64,000 nucleotides of DNA from Cellulosilyticum sp. I15G10I2 (GTDB lineage: Bacteria > Bacillota > Clostridia > Lachnospirales > Cellulosilyticaceae), in assembly GCF_900095725.1 (NCBI RefSeq), contig NZ_FMMP01000017.1, forward strand, positions 90,822 through 154,821, given 5' to 3'. Within the stretch, counting starts at the first letter, position 1. Each line of letters opens with the position of its first letter. Positions 36,731 to 45,679 of the stretch are shown here, piece by piece. A program made the translations under genes and the position numbers. The notes under the pieces were generated by a model. That model saw only the letters and a list, made by a program, of their open reading frames with translations, was not told the DNA's origin and did not search any database.

Positions 36731-37606
36731 ATGCAAAAAAATAAGGTCTATCCCACTTATTTCATTTTTGGAGCACTCGTTCTTTACTTGATGCTTTTTG
36801 TTATTCCGTCACTTATGGGGATAGGATATTCTTTTACAGATTGGTCATCTTATTCAGATGAAGTTAATTTTGTAGGCTTGAAGAATTTTAGAACGATTTT
36901 TTCCGCTAGTGAAAATTACCTTAAATATATGGGTAACACCATTTGGTTTACAGTTGTTACGACCGTTTGGAAAAACGTATTAGGCCTAGCATTTGCAGTC
37001 CTTCTTACTAAAAACATTAAAGCACTTAACTTTCATCGTGGCATTATGTTCATGCCCTCTGTACTTTCTACACTTATTGTGGGCATGATTTTTAAATCTA
37101 TTTTAAATCCACAAATTGGACTACTTAATACAACCTTACGCAACATGGGATTAGAGTTTTTAGCAAAGCCTTGGCTTGTAGATCCTGCAATTGCTTTTAA
37201 CTCGGTTATGGCAGTAGATATTTGGAAGGGAACAGGCTATATCATGACAATTCTAATTGCAGGACTCATGTCTATATCTACTACTTACTACGAAGCAGGG
37301 GATATAGATGGAGCTAGTGCATGGCAAAAGTTTAGATTTATTACCTTTCCGCTTCTGCTCCCTACCCTAACAACAACTACTGTACTTAATGTCATCTATG
37401 GATTAAAGGTATTTGATATGGTTTACGCGCTTACAAATGGTGGACCAGGTTATGCCACAGAAGTCTTATATACTGGCGTTTTTAAAGAATTCGGATTAGG
37501 GAAATATGCAGTTGGAACTACGCTTTCAACAGTAATGTTCGTCTTTATGGTTATTATAGGTTACTTTATGATTAAGTTTATGACTAAAGATGAGGTGATT
37601 GAATAA
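36731..37606 (+). CDS. ABC sugar transporter permease, MalF type
   Basis: This 291-residue permease has six hydrophobic segments, the EAA loop YEAGDIDGASAWQK and ALTNGGPGYATE near the C terminus. AGCAGG lies upstream of the ATG at 36731. The stop codon overlaps the start of the next permease. It forms the channel for the binding protein at 35291. No ATPase gene is in the operon. Confidence 0.94.
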   Translation: MQKNKVYPTYFIFGALVLYLMLFVIPSLMGIGYSFTDWSSYSDEVNFVGLKNFRTIFSASENYLKYMGNTIWFTVVTTVWKNVLGLAFAVLLTKNIKALNFHRGIMFMPSVLSTLIVGMIFKSILNPQIGLLNTTLRNMGLEFLAKPWLVDPAIAFNSVMAVDIWKGTGYIMTILIAGLMSISTTYYEAGDIDGASAWQKFRFITFPLLLPTLTTTTVLNVIYGLKVFDMVYALTNGGPGYATEVLYTGVFKEFGLGKYAVGTTLSTVMFVFMVIIGYFMIKFMTKDEVIE

Positions 37607-38433
37607 TGGAAAATAAAAAAATATTCAATCTAATTTCAATAAATCTAGTGGCTTGGACTCTATCTCTTATCCTGGTTGCTCCGTTAATCCTCATTCTATT
37701 TAATGCTTTAAAGACCAGTCTTTTGGCATCTGAAATGTCGCTTGCATTTCCGCAAATGCCTATTCAGTGGAGTAATTTTAGTATAGTTATTGAGAAAGGG
37801 AAATTGATACAATCTTTCGTGAATAGTACCATTTATTCTGTAGGAAGTGTTTTGTTATGTACAGGCCTTTCAGCTATGTGCGCTTATGTTCTTTCAAGAA
37901 ATAGAAATAAACTTAATAAGTTTATCTATATTTTTATAGTGCTGGGAATAGCCATGCCAATTAACTTTGTAACACTCATGAAGGTCATGCAGTCAATGCA
38001 ACTTATGAACTCTACAATAGGTATCATCTTACTTTATGCAGCCGTGCAGACACCTTTTACAATTTTTCTTATTTATGGATTTATTGGAAAGATACCAGTT
38101 GATTTAGACGAAGCAGGCATTATTGATGGTTGTACACCACTGAAACTGTTTTTTAAGATTATTCTACCTCTTTTAAAACCTGTTTTAGTAACAACTATAG
38201 TTCTTACTTTTCTTAATACTTGGAATGAGTTTATAATTCCTCTCTATTTTTTGAATAGTTCAGCCAAATGGCCTATGACACTAGCAGTGTATAATTTCTT
38301 TGGAATGTACTTTAAAGACTGGAACCTCGTATCTGCAGATATTGTTCTTACAAGTTTACCTGTTATTATAGTTTATCTTCTAGGACAAAAATACATAGTT
38401 GCAGGGATGACCTCAGGAGCAGTGAAGGGTTGA
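37606..38433 (+). CDS. ABC sugar transporter permease, MalG type
   Basis: This 275-residue partner permease begins on the overlapping TAATG. It has six hydrophobic segments, the EAA loop DEAGIIDGCTPLKL and the ending YIVAGMTSGAVKG. It is the last of the importer genes. No terminator is visible in the 119 bases before the giant-protein gene, so read-through into it is possible. Confidence 0.94.
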   Translation: MENKKIFNLISINLVAWTLSLILVAPLILILFNALKTSLLASEMSLAFPQMPIQWSNFSIVIEKGKLIQSFVNSTIYSVGSVLLCTGLSAMCAYVLSRNRNKLNKFIYIFIVLGIAMPINFVTLMKVMQSMQLMNSTIGIILLYAAVQTPFTIFLIYGFIGKIPVDLDEAGIIDGCTPLKLFFKIILPLLKPVLVTTIVLTFLNTWNEFIIPLYFLNSSAKWPMTLAVYNFFGMYFKDWNLVSADIVLTSLPVIIVYLLGQKYIVAGMTSGAVKG

Positions 38434-38453
38434 TATTAAAAGCGTGATAAAAA

Positions 38454-38548
38454 ATGGATGTAAAAGGAGGGAAGAGATACCTTGTATTATAAGAGGAGAC
38501 AGCAAAATGGATTTTAAACATAAAAATATTGTAATTAGAAAGGGGTAA
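38454..38548 (+). repeat. Copied fucosidase leader with 13-codon stub ahead of the giant gene
   Basis: Bases 38454-38527 match 49111-49183, the leader and first seven codons of the GH29 gene, with about five substitutions and one indel. AAGAGGAGACAGCAAAATGG is identical in both. Here the frame from ATG 38507 continues as MDFKHKNIVIRKG and stops at 38546-38548, four bases before the giant gene's ATG. The stub could be translated and could couple translation to the next gene, or be a by-product of a recombination that captured the leader. Confidence 0.85.
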
Positions 38549-38552
38549 CCAA

Positions 38553-41500
38553 ATGAAAAAAAGGTTAAAAAGAGGTGGGAGCTTCTTAATGGCAGTAATA
38601 ATGCTATTAACAATGTTCCCCACAGCAGCTTTCGCGACGGAGCCGGAGATATTGGCACTGGCGGAAGTGAATGATTTGGCGAAGCTGAAAAGAGAAACGA
38701 TGGTGGGCGACGCTCACCGCAGCACTAAGTCTCCCGACATTTACGTATCTCCGAACGGAGATGACACAACCGGAAACGGTTCGAAGCAAAATCCGTTCAA
38801 AAGCCTTAAGCGGGCAAAAGAAGCGGTTCGCTCCCTGCCAAAAACAGGAGATATAGTAGTGGAATTCGCCGACGGTTTTTATGAGATGACCGAAACCGTT
38901 AAATTCGGCCCGCAGGATTCCGGCAACGAAAACTGCACGATTTACTACCAGGCGGCCCCTGGCGCAAAACCCGTAATCAGCGGCGGCAAGAAGCTTACGG
39001 GTACTTGGGAGACTGCTAATGATGTGACCTGGCTTACCGGAGGTTTGACGGCCTACAAAACCACCTTGAACCGCGATGCGAAATTGCGCGCTATCTATGT
39101 TAACGGCGAACGCGCCAACATGACGGTAAAGACTGGCGTAACTCCTGTCAACAATACCGACAACATCCCAAGGTACAGCTTTTACGCCACGGGAGAAGCG
39201 CAATACAAGCACGAGGAATTTTATGTAGCCGGAGAACACGCTACAAACGAAACCGCCCATATCATTCGTAACCAGCCTTGGATATGGATGAACCGCTTGA
39301 ATGTTATCGGAGGAACAAAATTACGTGCAATCGATTTGCCTCCGAACACACGAAACGCGCAGAACATAGAATTCAGCGCGAAGGTAAGCGCGAAATGGGT
39401 ATGGCCTTTAGCTTGCGTGGCAAAAACTGAGGTTGACCCCGCAGACGCCACCCGCACCATTGCGCATTTACAAATGCCCTATAACGCTTTGGCACAGACC
39501 ATGGATTGGGGAACCTCCTACAGCCGTACCAACACCCATGTAATCTACAACGTATTTGAGCATTTGGGAAAAGCTGGGGACTTCTATTTTGATCAAGCCA
39601 ATAGTACCCTTTACTACATCCCGCTTGCAGGCGAAAGCATGGAGTCCGCGGAGGTAATAATCCCGCAACTTGTCCATATGGTTGACATAACTGGCGAAAC
39701 AGGCACTGACAATTATGTGAGAAAATTAACCTTCAGCGGTCTTGCGTTCAACTACGCCGACTGGAATCTGTATAAAATGGGAGAATCCTACGGTTATTCC
39801 ACAGTTCAGACCGGCACCATGATGATCGCTATGGCAAACGGCAACTGGCACAACGATATGTACCGTTCCTATGATGTCGTTCCCTCCGCGATAACCGTTA
39901 ACAAAGCGAAAAATATACGCTTTTTGGACGGCTCGATCAGCTTTACGGGCGCCAACGGCATCCATTTGGAAAACGATGTTTCGGAATGCGAGGTTACAGG
40001 CAATTCCATTAACCGCGTGGGCCATGCCGGTATTGCAGTGGGGCATCCTCATCACCTTTTTGAGAACGACACCCCCGATCTTGTGGTAGGCGGCACCGGC
40101 TTAAGGGCGGGCATAGACAAGGAAAAATTTGCATTCGGAACGGAATCTGTCCCAAAAAATATTTTCGTTACAAATAATTATTTTTACAGAGTCGGTTATA
40201 TGTTCTTTGCCAACAACAACTTTATGGCTTTCTTTACCCAAAACCTTCAGGTTTTGAACAACTTCTTCTTCGACGTACCTTGTAGCCCTCTAATGATAGG
40301 ATGGGGTTGGTGGAACTTCGACGGAAGTTCCGGGTCACAATTGCCCGGAAAACCTACCAACACATCCTTTAACAACAAGGCGAGCTACAACCGCATGGAA
40401 AATTACGTTAATAATGTGGACGATGCCGGCGGTATTTACACCCTTTCAACACAGGGCAAGGAAGGCTGGATCGATTCTTCCGAAATGAATTACAATTTCT
40501 TGAACGGGTCGCGCGAAGGTAAGCATACTACCGGCTGGGTGAACGGCTTTCATCCGGATGAAGGAAGCAGATTCATTAATTTTACGGGGAACGTTATACA
40601 GCAAATAAGCAGAAGCGTATACGAGTTCAACGATTTTGCCAGAAAAAGCGATATGAATGTATATCAGGGCTTTTCTGACAGACCAAACCTGTTCGGCACG
40701 GAAGCCCCCAGAACCACTCTCGATTTAACTGTCATTCCGGATAGAACATGGCCGCAGATGGGCCACGACGTAGTGCTGAACTCCGGTCTTACGGACGAGT
40801 ATGTTTGGATGGTACAGGAATCGGTTCTGTCGGCGGTGGACTACGAATTGGCGTCACGCGTGCAGTACAGGCCGGGTATGCAGCATCACCGCAGGGGTCT
40901 GTTGAGTGACACGGACGAGGTTTGGATAGCGCCGCGGGGTACGACCACCTTTGTTGAAGGCGAAACTATGACAAAGTCGGCCGGGAATGCCAAGTCCATG
41001 GATATACCGTTGAATGAGGGTACATATACCATGTATATCAGGCGGGCGAATGAGACTGTGGAAGTATCCCAGTTTGATATAGTTATTTCCGGAAGGCCTA
41101 TTTCCGTCCACTTAAATATTAAGGACGGGGAAGAATATAAAGTATCCGCTGTTAACCCGTTAGTACTTGAGATAGACGAAGAATATTATGATAACTTAAG
41201 GCTGAACGGCAAAACCATTAAAGACTCCCATGTAATCGGAACGAAAGGAACTTGGACGTTATCATTAAGAAACAAGCAAACACAAGAAACGTTTAATTAT
41301 ACTTTCACCACCTATGTTACGGACGCCAACAAATTGCTTACCAAGCATATTTCCGTTGGGTCTGGCGCGGAAATAAAGCTAAACGACATAGGATTAAACG
41401 ATGACGTTGACCTGTGGATTGCCGGAAGCGGAGACAGTTCCCTGCCGGACATCCAAAAAGATTGGCCGACCCGCGGCTGGGCCGCAGGCTCGTCAACAAC

Positions 41501-44500
41501 AATCAAAGCTCCCATTACTCCGGGCGTATACGCGCTGCATGTGGCGAAAATAGGATCGTCCGATTCCTCTTCCGACGCGCGTGTTACGGTTCTAGACGGA
41601 GTCAGGGAGATTGTCGACCAGATTAAATTCGATGACACCAATTTGTGGACTAATGAGGCGTGGGACAATGCGACTAAGCTTGAAGTAAACAAGGTAGCCC
41701 AAAATACGAAAGTCGGCAGGGAGCCCGCGATAGGCGAAGCCAAACTTCTTTGGGGCGATGATAAACTATATGTCCGCGTGGATGTTACGGATGACGATAT
41801 TAACTTCGCTAACAGTGCCGCATATCTGCAGGACTCCGTAGAAGTTTACCTGAGCGAGATGAACTTCAAAGGAAGTTACAATGGTACTCAAGGCAATCAA
41901 TACCGCGTAACCGTACCCGGAGGCGGAGCTTATGCAGCTAAAACTAGCCATGACGGGGTAACCTCCAGCAAGATGCTGACTGAAACAGGATATAGTATCT
42001 TTTTATCTATACCGTCAAGGAGCGGTGGTTTTTCCGACGGGCAAGTCATCGGTTTTGATGTGCAGATTAACGATGCCACGACTCCCGAAGGTAACCGTAC
42101 TGGGCAAACTACGTGGAGCGACCCGGTAGCTAACGGGTATAATTCCTCCGCGGAATGGGGCGAGCTGGCATTGATCGGCGTAAAGCCGAAACTTGCGGAT
42201 TTGTCCATAAATCCGGGGAAACTCATACCGGAATTTAACCCGAAAATTAAGGAATATACCGTTTCCGTTGACGTAGACACAAGCGCGGTTGAAATTATCG
42301 CGACGGGCATGGCGGGAACAACCGTTACGGGTGACGGTTCGCAAAACTTGACCGGCACCGACACTGAACTACAGGTTATTGTTACCGACACGGTGTCGGG
42401 GATAACGAACACCTATAAAATAAAGGTCACGAAAGTGCTCTCCGGTGTTCCTCAAGAAGGTTTGGATTTATGGCTGATGGCGGACAAGGGAGTTACCGCC
42501 GATAGCGATGGCGTGGTTACCTCCTGGGTAAACCAGGTGACAACGGGAGCTACCGCAAGCGCGGCTTTCACTCCTAGCGCGGTGAATTTCCAGCCTAAAC
42601 TTATGACCGACAGCGATAAGGGTTATAAGTACGTAAACTTTGACGGAACGGCGATTGCTGGACCTATTTCCCTGAAAAGTACCGCTTTTAAAGATTATAA
42701 CAACAAACTGGGATTAACGGTTATAACTGTGGCCTTGCCGGAAAGCGAACCGAATTCTAACGGCGACCAAGGGTCGGCGGTTTGGATGGGTGAATCCGGA
42801 GGTTGGGGCGGCACATACTTCGGCCCCGGGGCAACAAAGGTTAATATGCGTTTGGGAAGCGGCATAACCGCGAACAACGCCACATCGCAGTCGTCAAGCT
42901 TTTTGCGCACGAAGCCCACCGCGTTGGTAACGGACGCGTTTGTATTTGACGCCGGTACGCATATACTTTATGAAAATGGCATACAAAAGAGTACTGCTAC
43001 AGACAAGAACACGCCGATAATGAGGAACCTGACCGATTTAAACATTGGCGGAACAGTCTCAGCTTCCAACCCGGCGCCTTTTAAGGGCCAATTAGCGGAA
43101 GTCCTTGTTTACGACCGCGCACTGTCCCCGGCGGAAATAATGTCGATACAGGTGTTTATGGCTGATAAGTATTCCAAAAAAGCGCCGGTTGGCTCCGACG
43201 ACGCGACATTAAAAAGCCTGAGTGTAAGCTCTGGCACATTAACCCCGAACTTCTCACCCGACGTATTCAACTATACCGCGGAAGTGGGTTCGGATGTAGA
43301 TACTATTACAATTTCCGCGATAGCGGAAAACGAAAATGCCACCGTAACAGGCGACAGCGTTACCTACCCGCTGAATGTGGGTCAGAATTCTTTATACGTT
43401 GTCGTAACTTCCGAGGATGGCGAAGTAGAGCTGACTTACAAAATTGTCATAGCAAAGGTTACAGAGGACACAACTGCACCAACATGGCCACAGGAAAGTA
43501 CTCTGACAGCATCCAATGTATCAAGCACAGGCCTTACATTAACATGGACAGCAGCACAGGATGATACAGGAGTAACTGATTATAGGATATATAAAGAAAC
43601 AGATATACTAACATCAGTGGATGGAAACGTATTAAGTTATCATGTTTCAGGGTTAATACCAGATACTGCTTATACATTTTTAGTTGAGGCAGGAGATGCG
43701 GTAGGTAACTGGACCACAACGGGACCTGCAATAACCATTACAACATTAGAAGATCACACAACGCCAACAGAGGACACAACTGCGCCCGCATGGCCGCAGG
43801 GAAGTGAGCTGGCAGCATCAGATGTATCAACAACAGGACTTACATTAACATGGACGGCAGCACAGGATGATACAGGAGTAAACGGCTACAAGATATACAA
43901 AGGAACAGATATACTAACAACAGTTGCTGGAAATGTATTAAATTATAATGTTACAGGATTAATACAAGATACTGATTATACATTTATGATTAATGCAGGA
44001 GATGCAGCAGGTAACTGGACCACAACTGGACCAGCAATAACAATTACAACATTAGAAGAGCACACAACGCCAGCAGAGGACACAATTACACCAACATGGC
44101 CGCAGGGAAGTGACTTGGCAGCATCTGGTGTATCAACAACAGGACTTACATTAACATGGACAGCAGCACAGGATAATACAGACGTAACTGGCTACAAGAT
44201 ATACAAAGGAACAGATTTACTAGCGACAGTAGCAGGAAATGTACTAAGTTATCATGTAACAGGATTAACACAGGATACTGCCTATACATTTAGAGTTGAG
44301 GCAGGAGATGCAGCAGGTAACTGGAGTACAAACGGACCTTCAAAATCAGTCACTACTTCAAGACAAAGTCAAGGTGGAAATGGAGGTGGAGGAAGTACCA
44401 CAAAACCAACACCAACACCAGTACCAACACCAGTACCAACACCAGTACCAACACCAACACCAACATCAGTTGCAATCTCATTAACTAGTGGTCTAGCATC

Positions 44501-44843
44501 TAGAGCTGGAGAAAAACTTACATTATCTGTAAAACCATATATTGAAAATGGTCGTACAATGGCAGGGATAAGAGATATAGCTACGCTACTTAATGTAGAT
44601 AGCAAAAATATTATATGGGATGCTAAAAATAAAGCCATCTTAATCAAAACAGCTGATAAAGAAATTAACCTTGTAGTTGGTCAATTATATGCGGTTGTAA
44701 ATGGTGTGAAAGTAGAAATAGATGTAGCGCCACAGATTAAAGACGGCAGAACAGTTCTTCCAATAGCACATATAGCTAGAATCTTAGGAATGAAAGTAGA
44801 ATTTAATGCTGCTACGAAAGAAGTAGCACTTAGTATTGAATAG
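38553..44843 (+). CDS. Giant secreted multidomain carbohydrate-active protein (beta-helix, CBM9-like, LamG-like, FN3 x3, copper-amine-oxidase-like domain)
   Basis: This 2096-residue exported protein starts after AAAGGGG. Order by approximate residue: signal peptide 1-29; parallel beta-helix 62-710, opening DIYVSPNGDDTTGNGSK as in GH141-like and related enzymes; an uncharacterised beta-rich part 711-1024; CBM9-like 1025-1203 (LWGDDKLYVRVDVTDD); cadherin-like sandwich 1216-1297; LamG/concanavalin-like 1304-1540; second cadherin-like 1550-1636; three FN3 repeats 1638-1943; Gly and Pro-Thr-Val linker; copper-amine-oxidase N-terminal-like domain 1986-2096. The enzyme part probably acts on a plant polysaccharide outside the cell; GH141 is my best guess. 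Codons from about residue 25 to 1634 are GC-rich (55-60% in hand-counted 60-base rows at 39061 and 41461, against 30% at 43561), indicating foreign origin fused to native ends. Confidence 0.85.
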   Translation: MKKRLKRGGSFLMAVIMLLTMFPTAAFATEPEILALAEVNDLAKLKRETMVGDAHRSTKSPDIYVSPNGDDTTGNGSKQNPFKSLKRAKEAVRSLPKTGDIVVEFADGFYEMTETVKFGPQDSGNENCTIYYQAAPGAKPVISGGKKLTGTWETANDVTWLTGGLTAYKTTLNRDAKLRAIYVNGERANMTVKTGVTPVNNTDNIPRYSFYATGEAQYKHEEFYVAGEHATNETAHIIRNQPWIWMNRLNVIGGTKLRAIDLPPNTRNAQNIEFSAKVSAKWVWPLACVAKTEVDPADATRTIAHLQMPYNALAQTMDWGTSYSRTNTHVIYNVFEHLGKAGDFYFDQANSTLYYIPLAGESMESAEVIIPQLVHMVDITGETGTDNYVRKLTFSGLAFNYADWNLYKMGESYGYSTVQTGTMMIAMANGNWHNDMYRSYDVVPSAITVNKAKNIRFLDGSISFTGANGIHLENDVSECEVTGNSINRVGHAGIAVGHPHHLFENDTPDLVVGGTGLRAGIDKEKFAFGTESVPKNIFVTNNYFYRVGYMFFANNNFMAFFTQNLQVLNNFFFDVPCSPLMIGWGWWNFDGSSGSQLPGKPTNTSFNNKASYNRMENYVNNVDDAGGIYTLSTQGKEGWIDSSEMNYNFLNGSREGKHTTGWVNGFHPDEGSRFINFTGNVIQQISRSVYEFNDFARKSDMNVYQGFSDRPNLFGTEAPRTTLDLTVIPDRTWPQMGHDVVLNSGLTDEYVWMVQESVLSAVDYELASRVQYRPGMQHHRRGLLSDTDEVWIAPRGTTTFVEGETMTKSAGNAKSMDIPLNEGTYTMYIRRANETVEVSQFDIVISGRPISVHLNIKDGEEYKVSAVNPLVLEIDEEYYDNLRLNGKTIKDSHVIGTKGTWTLSLRNKQTQETFNYTFTTYVTDANKLLTKHISVGSGAEIKLNDIGLNDDVDLWIAGSGDSSLPDIQKDWPTRGWAAGSSTTIKAPITPGVYALHVAKIGSSDSSSDARVTVLDGVREIVDQIKFDDTNLWTNEAWDNATKLEVNKVAQNTKVGREPAIGEAKLLWGDDKLYVRVDVTDDDINFANSAAYLQDSVEVYLSEMNFKGSYNGTQGNQYRVTVPGGGAYAAKTSHDGVTSSKMLTETGYSIFLSIPSRSGGFSDGQVIGFDVQINDATTPEGNRTGQTTWSDPVANGYNSSAEWGELALIGVKPKLADLSINPGKLIPEFNPKIKEYTVSVDVDTSAVEIIATGMAGTTVTGDGSQNLTGTDTELQVIVTDTVSGITNTYKIKVTKVLSGVPQEGLDLWLMADKGVTADSDGVVTSWVNQVTTGATASAAFTPSAVNFQPKLMTDSDKGYKYVNFDGTAIAGPISLKSTAFKDYNNKLGLTVITVALPESEPNSNGDQGSAVWMGESGGWGGTYFGPGATKVNMRLGSGITANNATSQSSSFLRTKPTALVTDAFVFDAGTHILYENGIQKSTATDKNTPIMRNLTDLNIGGTVSASNPAPFKGQLAEVLVYDRALSPAEIMSIQVFMADKYSKKAPVGSDDATLKSLSVSSGTLTPNFSPDVFNYTAEVGSDVDTITISAIAENENATVTGDSVTYPLNVGQNSLYVVVTSEDGEVELTYKIVIAKVTEDTTAPTWPQESTLTASNVSSTGLTLTWTAAQDDTGVTDYRIYKETDILTSVDGNVLSYHVSGLIPDTAYTFLVEAGDAVGNWTTTGPAITITTLEDHTTPTEDTTAPAWPQGSELAASDVSTTGLTLTWTAAQDDTGVNGYKIYKGTDILTTVAGNVLNYNVTGLIQDTDYTFMINAGDAAGNWTTTGPAITITTLEEHTTPAEDTITPTWPQGSDLAASGVSTTGLTLTWTAAQDNTDVTGYKIYKGTDLLATVAGNVLSYHVTGLTQDTAYTFRVEAGDAAGNWSTNGPSKSVTTSRQSQGGNGGGGSTTKPTPTPVPTPVPTPVPTPTPTSVAISLTSGLASRAGEKLTLSVKPYIENGRTMAGIRDIATLLNVDSKNIIWDAKNKAILIKTADKEINLVVGQLYAVVNGVKVEIDVAPQIKDGRTVLPIAHIARILGMKVEFNAATKEVALSIE
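43464..44381 (+). repeat. Three 306-bp tandem repeats encoding FN3 domains
   Basis: Units begin at 43464, 43770 and 44076, each opening GAGGACACAA and encoding about 102 residues. Each contains TGLTLTWTAAQD, TDILTS/TTV or a variant, and the AGNWTT-like ending. Spacing is exactly 306 bp in both steps, so the array arose by unequal crossing-over or similar duplication. Confidence 0.9.
44405..44466 (+). repeat. 12-bp repeats encoding a Pro-Thr-Val linker
   Basis: CCAACACCAGTA recurs in tandem and encodes TPVP repeats, a flexible linker between the FN3 array and the C-terminal domain. It is coding, low-complexity sequence, not a CRISPR. Confidence 0.85.
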
Positions 44844-44875
44844 TTTTGTTTATTGAATTTTAAGGGATAGAATTT

Positions 44876-44930
44876 AAACAGAGTTCTAAGAGATTATAGA
44901 TTTTATCACTCTCTTAGAACTCTGTTTTTT
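44876..44930 (+). terminator. Strong terminator after the giant gene
   Basis: CAGAGTTCTAAGAGA (ending at 44894) pairs with TCTCTTAGAACTCTG (44910-44924), followed by TTTTTT. It ends the giant-protein transcript. The rest of the 275-base gap to the GH29 remnant is AT-rich with no gene. Confidence 0.9.
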
Positions 44931-45118
44931 GCTATACTTTCCAATGAAGCCTTGAAGTAGGGCAGATAAAGCATCTAATATTTGGATAAAAAGAATACGG
45001 AATAAATAAAGGCAGATATCTATATCTATTTTAATTACTAAATTTATCAACTATAATTCAGATTAATTATTAGAACATAGGTTTATTATAATGAACTAAT
45101 TATTTGGGGAGGTTAATG

Positions 45119-45485
45119 ATGAGAAAGGAAGAATATTTAAAAGAAATTCAAGAAGTTGTAGACAGAGGGCTATTTACAGATAATTGGGATTCTCTAGGTA
45201 ACTATCAGACACCTAAATGGTATCGTAATACTAAGTTTGGAATATTTATACACTGGGGAGTTTACAGTATGCAGGCTTTTGATAGTGAATGGTATTCCAG
45301 GGATATGTATATATAAGGAAGTAAAGAATTTGAGCATCATATTGAAAAGTACGGCCCTCATAAGTACTTTGGGTATAAAAATTTTATTCCTATGTTTACA
45401 GCCGGTTGATGAAGAACCAAAATGGAGCCGTGATGCGAATGGACTGAACATTCTGACCAGTACAGTTAAAAGTGATGTCTGGTAG
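45119..45485 (+). pseudogene. Decayed GH29 alpha-L-fucosidase gene
   Basis: ATG 45119 follows GGGGAGG and opens YLKEIQEVVDRGLFTDNWD, then TPKWYRNTKFGIFIHWGVYS, the GH29 N-terminal signature. The frame stops at TAA 45314 (after RDMYI) but the family sequence continues, GSKEFEHHIEKYGPHKYFGY. After about 45400 it jumps to a C-terminal-like segment, PVDEEPKWSRDANGLNIL, in another frame, ending at 45485. A nonsense mutation plus a deletion of most of the catalytic domain make it non-functional. The intact GH29 at 49163 is a different subtype. Confidence 0.85.
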
Positions 45486-45524
45486 TGTTTAAAATTAAAA
45501 TAGATTAGAAGTTTAAATAGATTA

Positions 45525-45567
45525 TCTCCCTTAGCTTTCACAAGCTTACAGAAAGGGAAATATTTTT
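45525..45567 (+). terminator. Hairpin after the GH29 remnant
   Basis: TCTCCCTT with AGCTT inside pairs with AAGCT and AAGGGAAA around the loop TCAC, followed by TATTTTTA. It is a likely surviving terminator of the decayed gene. Confidence 0.55.
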
Positions 45568-45679
45568 AGGATTTTTTATGTTTAATAAAAATTCCTATTA
45601 TATACTATGAAAAATCTTAGATAATCTAGAATGATACCCAGCAGTATAACAGTTAAATATAATACTAGAATAAAACGTC

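Noticed and set aside
38607..42919. Many long minus-strand ORFs opposite the giant gene
   Set aside because: They lie in the GC-rich part where stops are rarer, have no ribosome binding sites, and their translations show no family motifs. The plus-strand frame carries a continuous multidomain protein.
44401..44470. Short regular repeats resembling a CRISPR or minisatellite
   Set aside because: The 12-bp units have no spacers and encode an in-frame Pro-Thr-Val linker.
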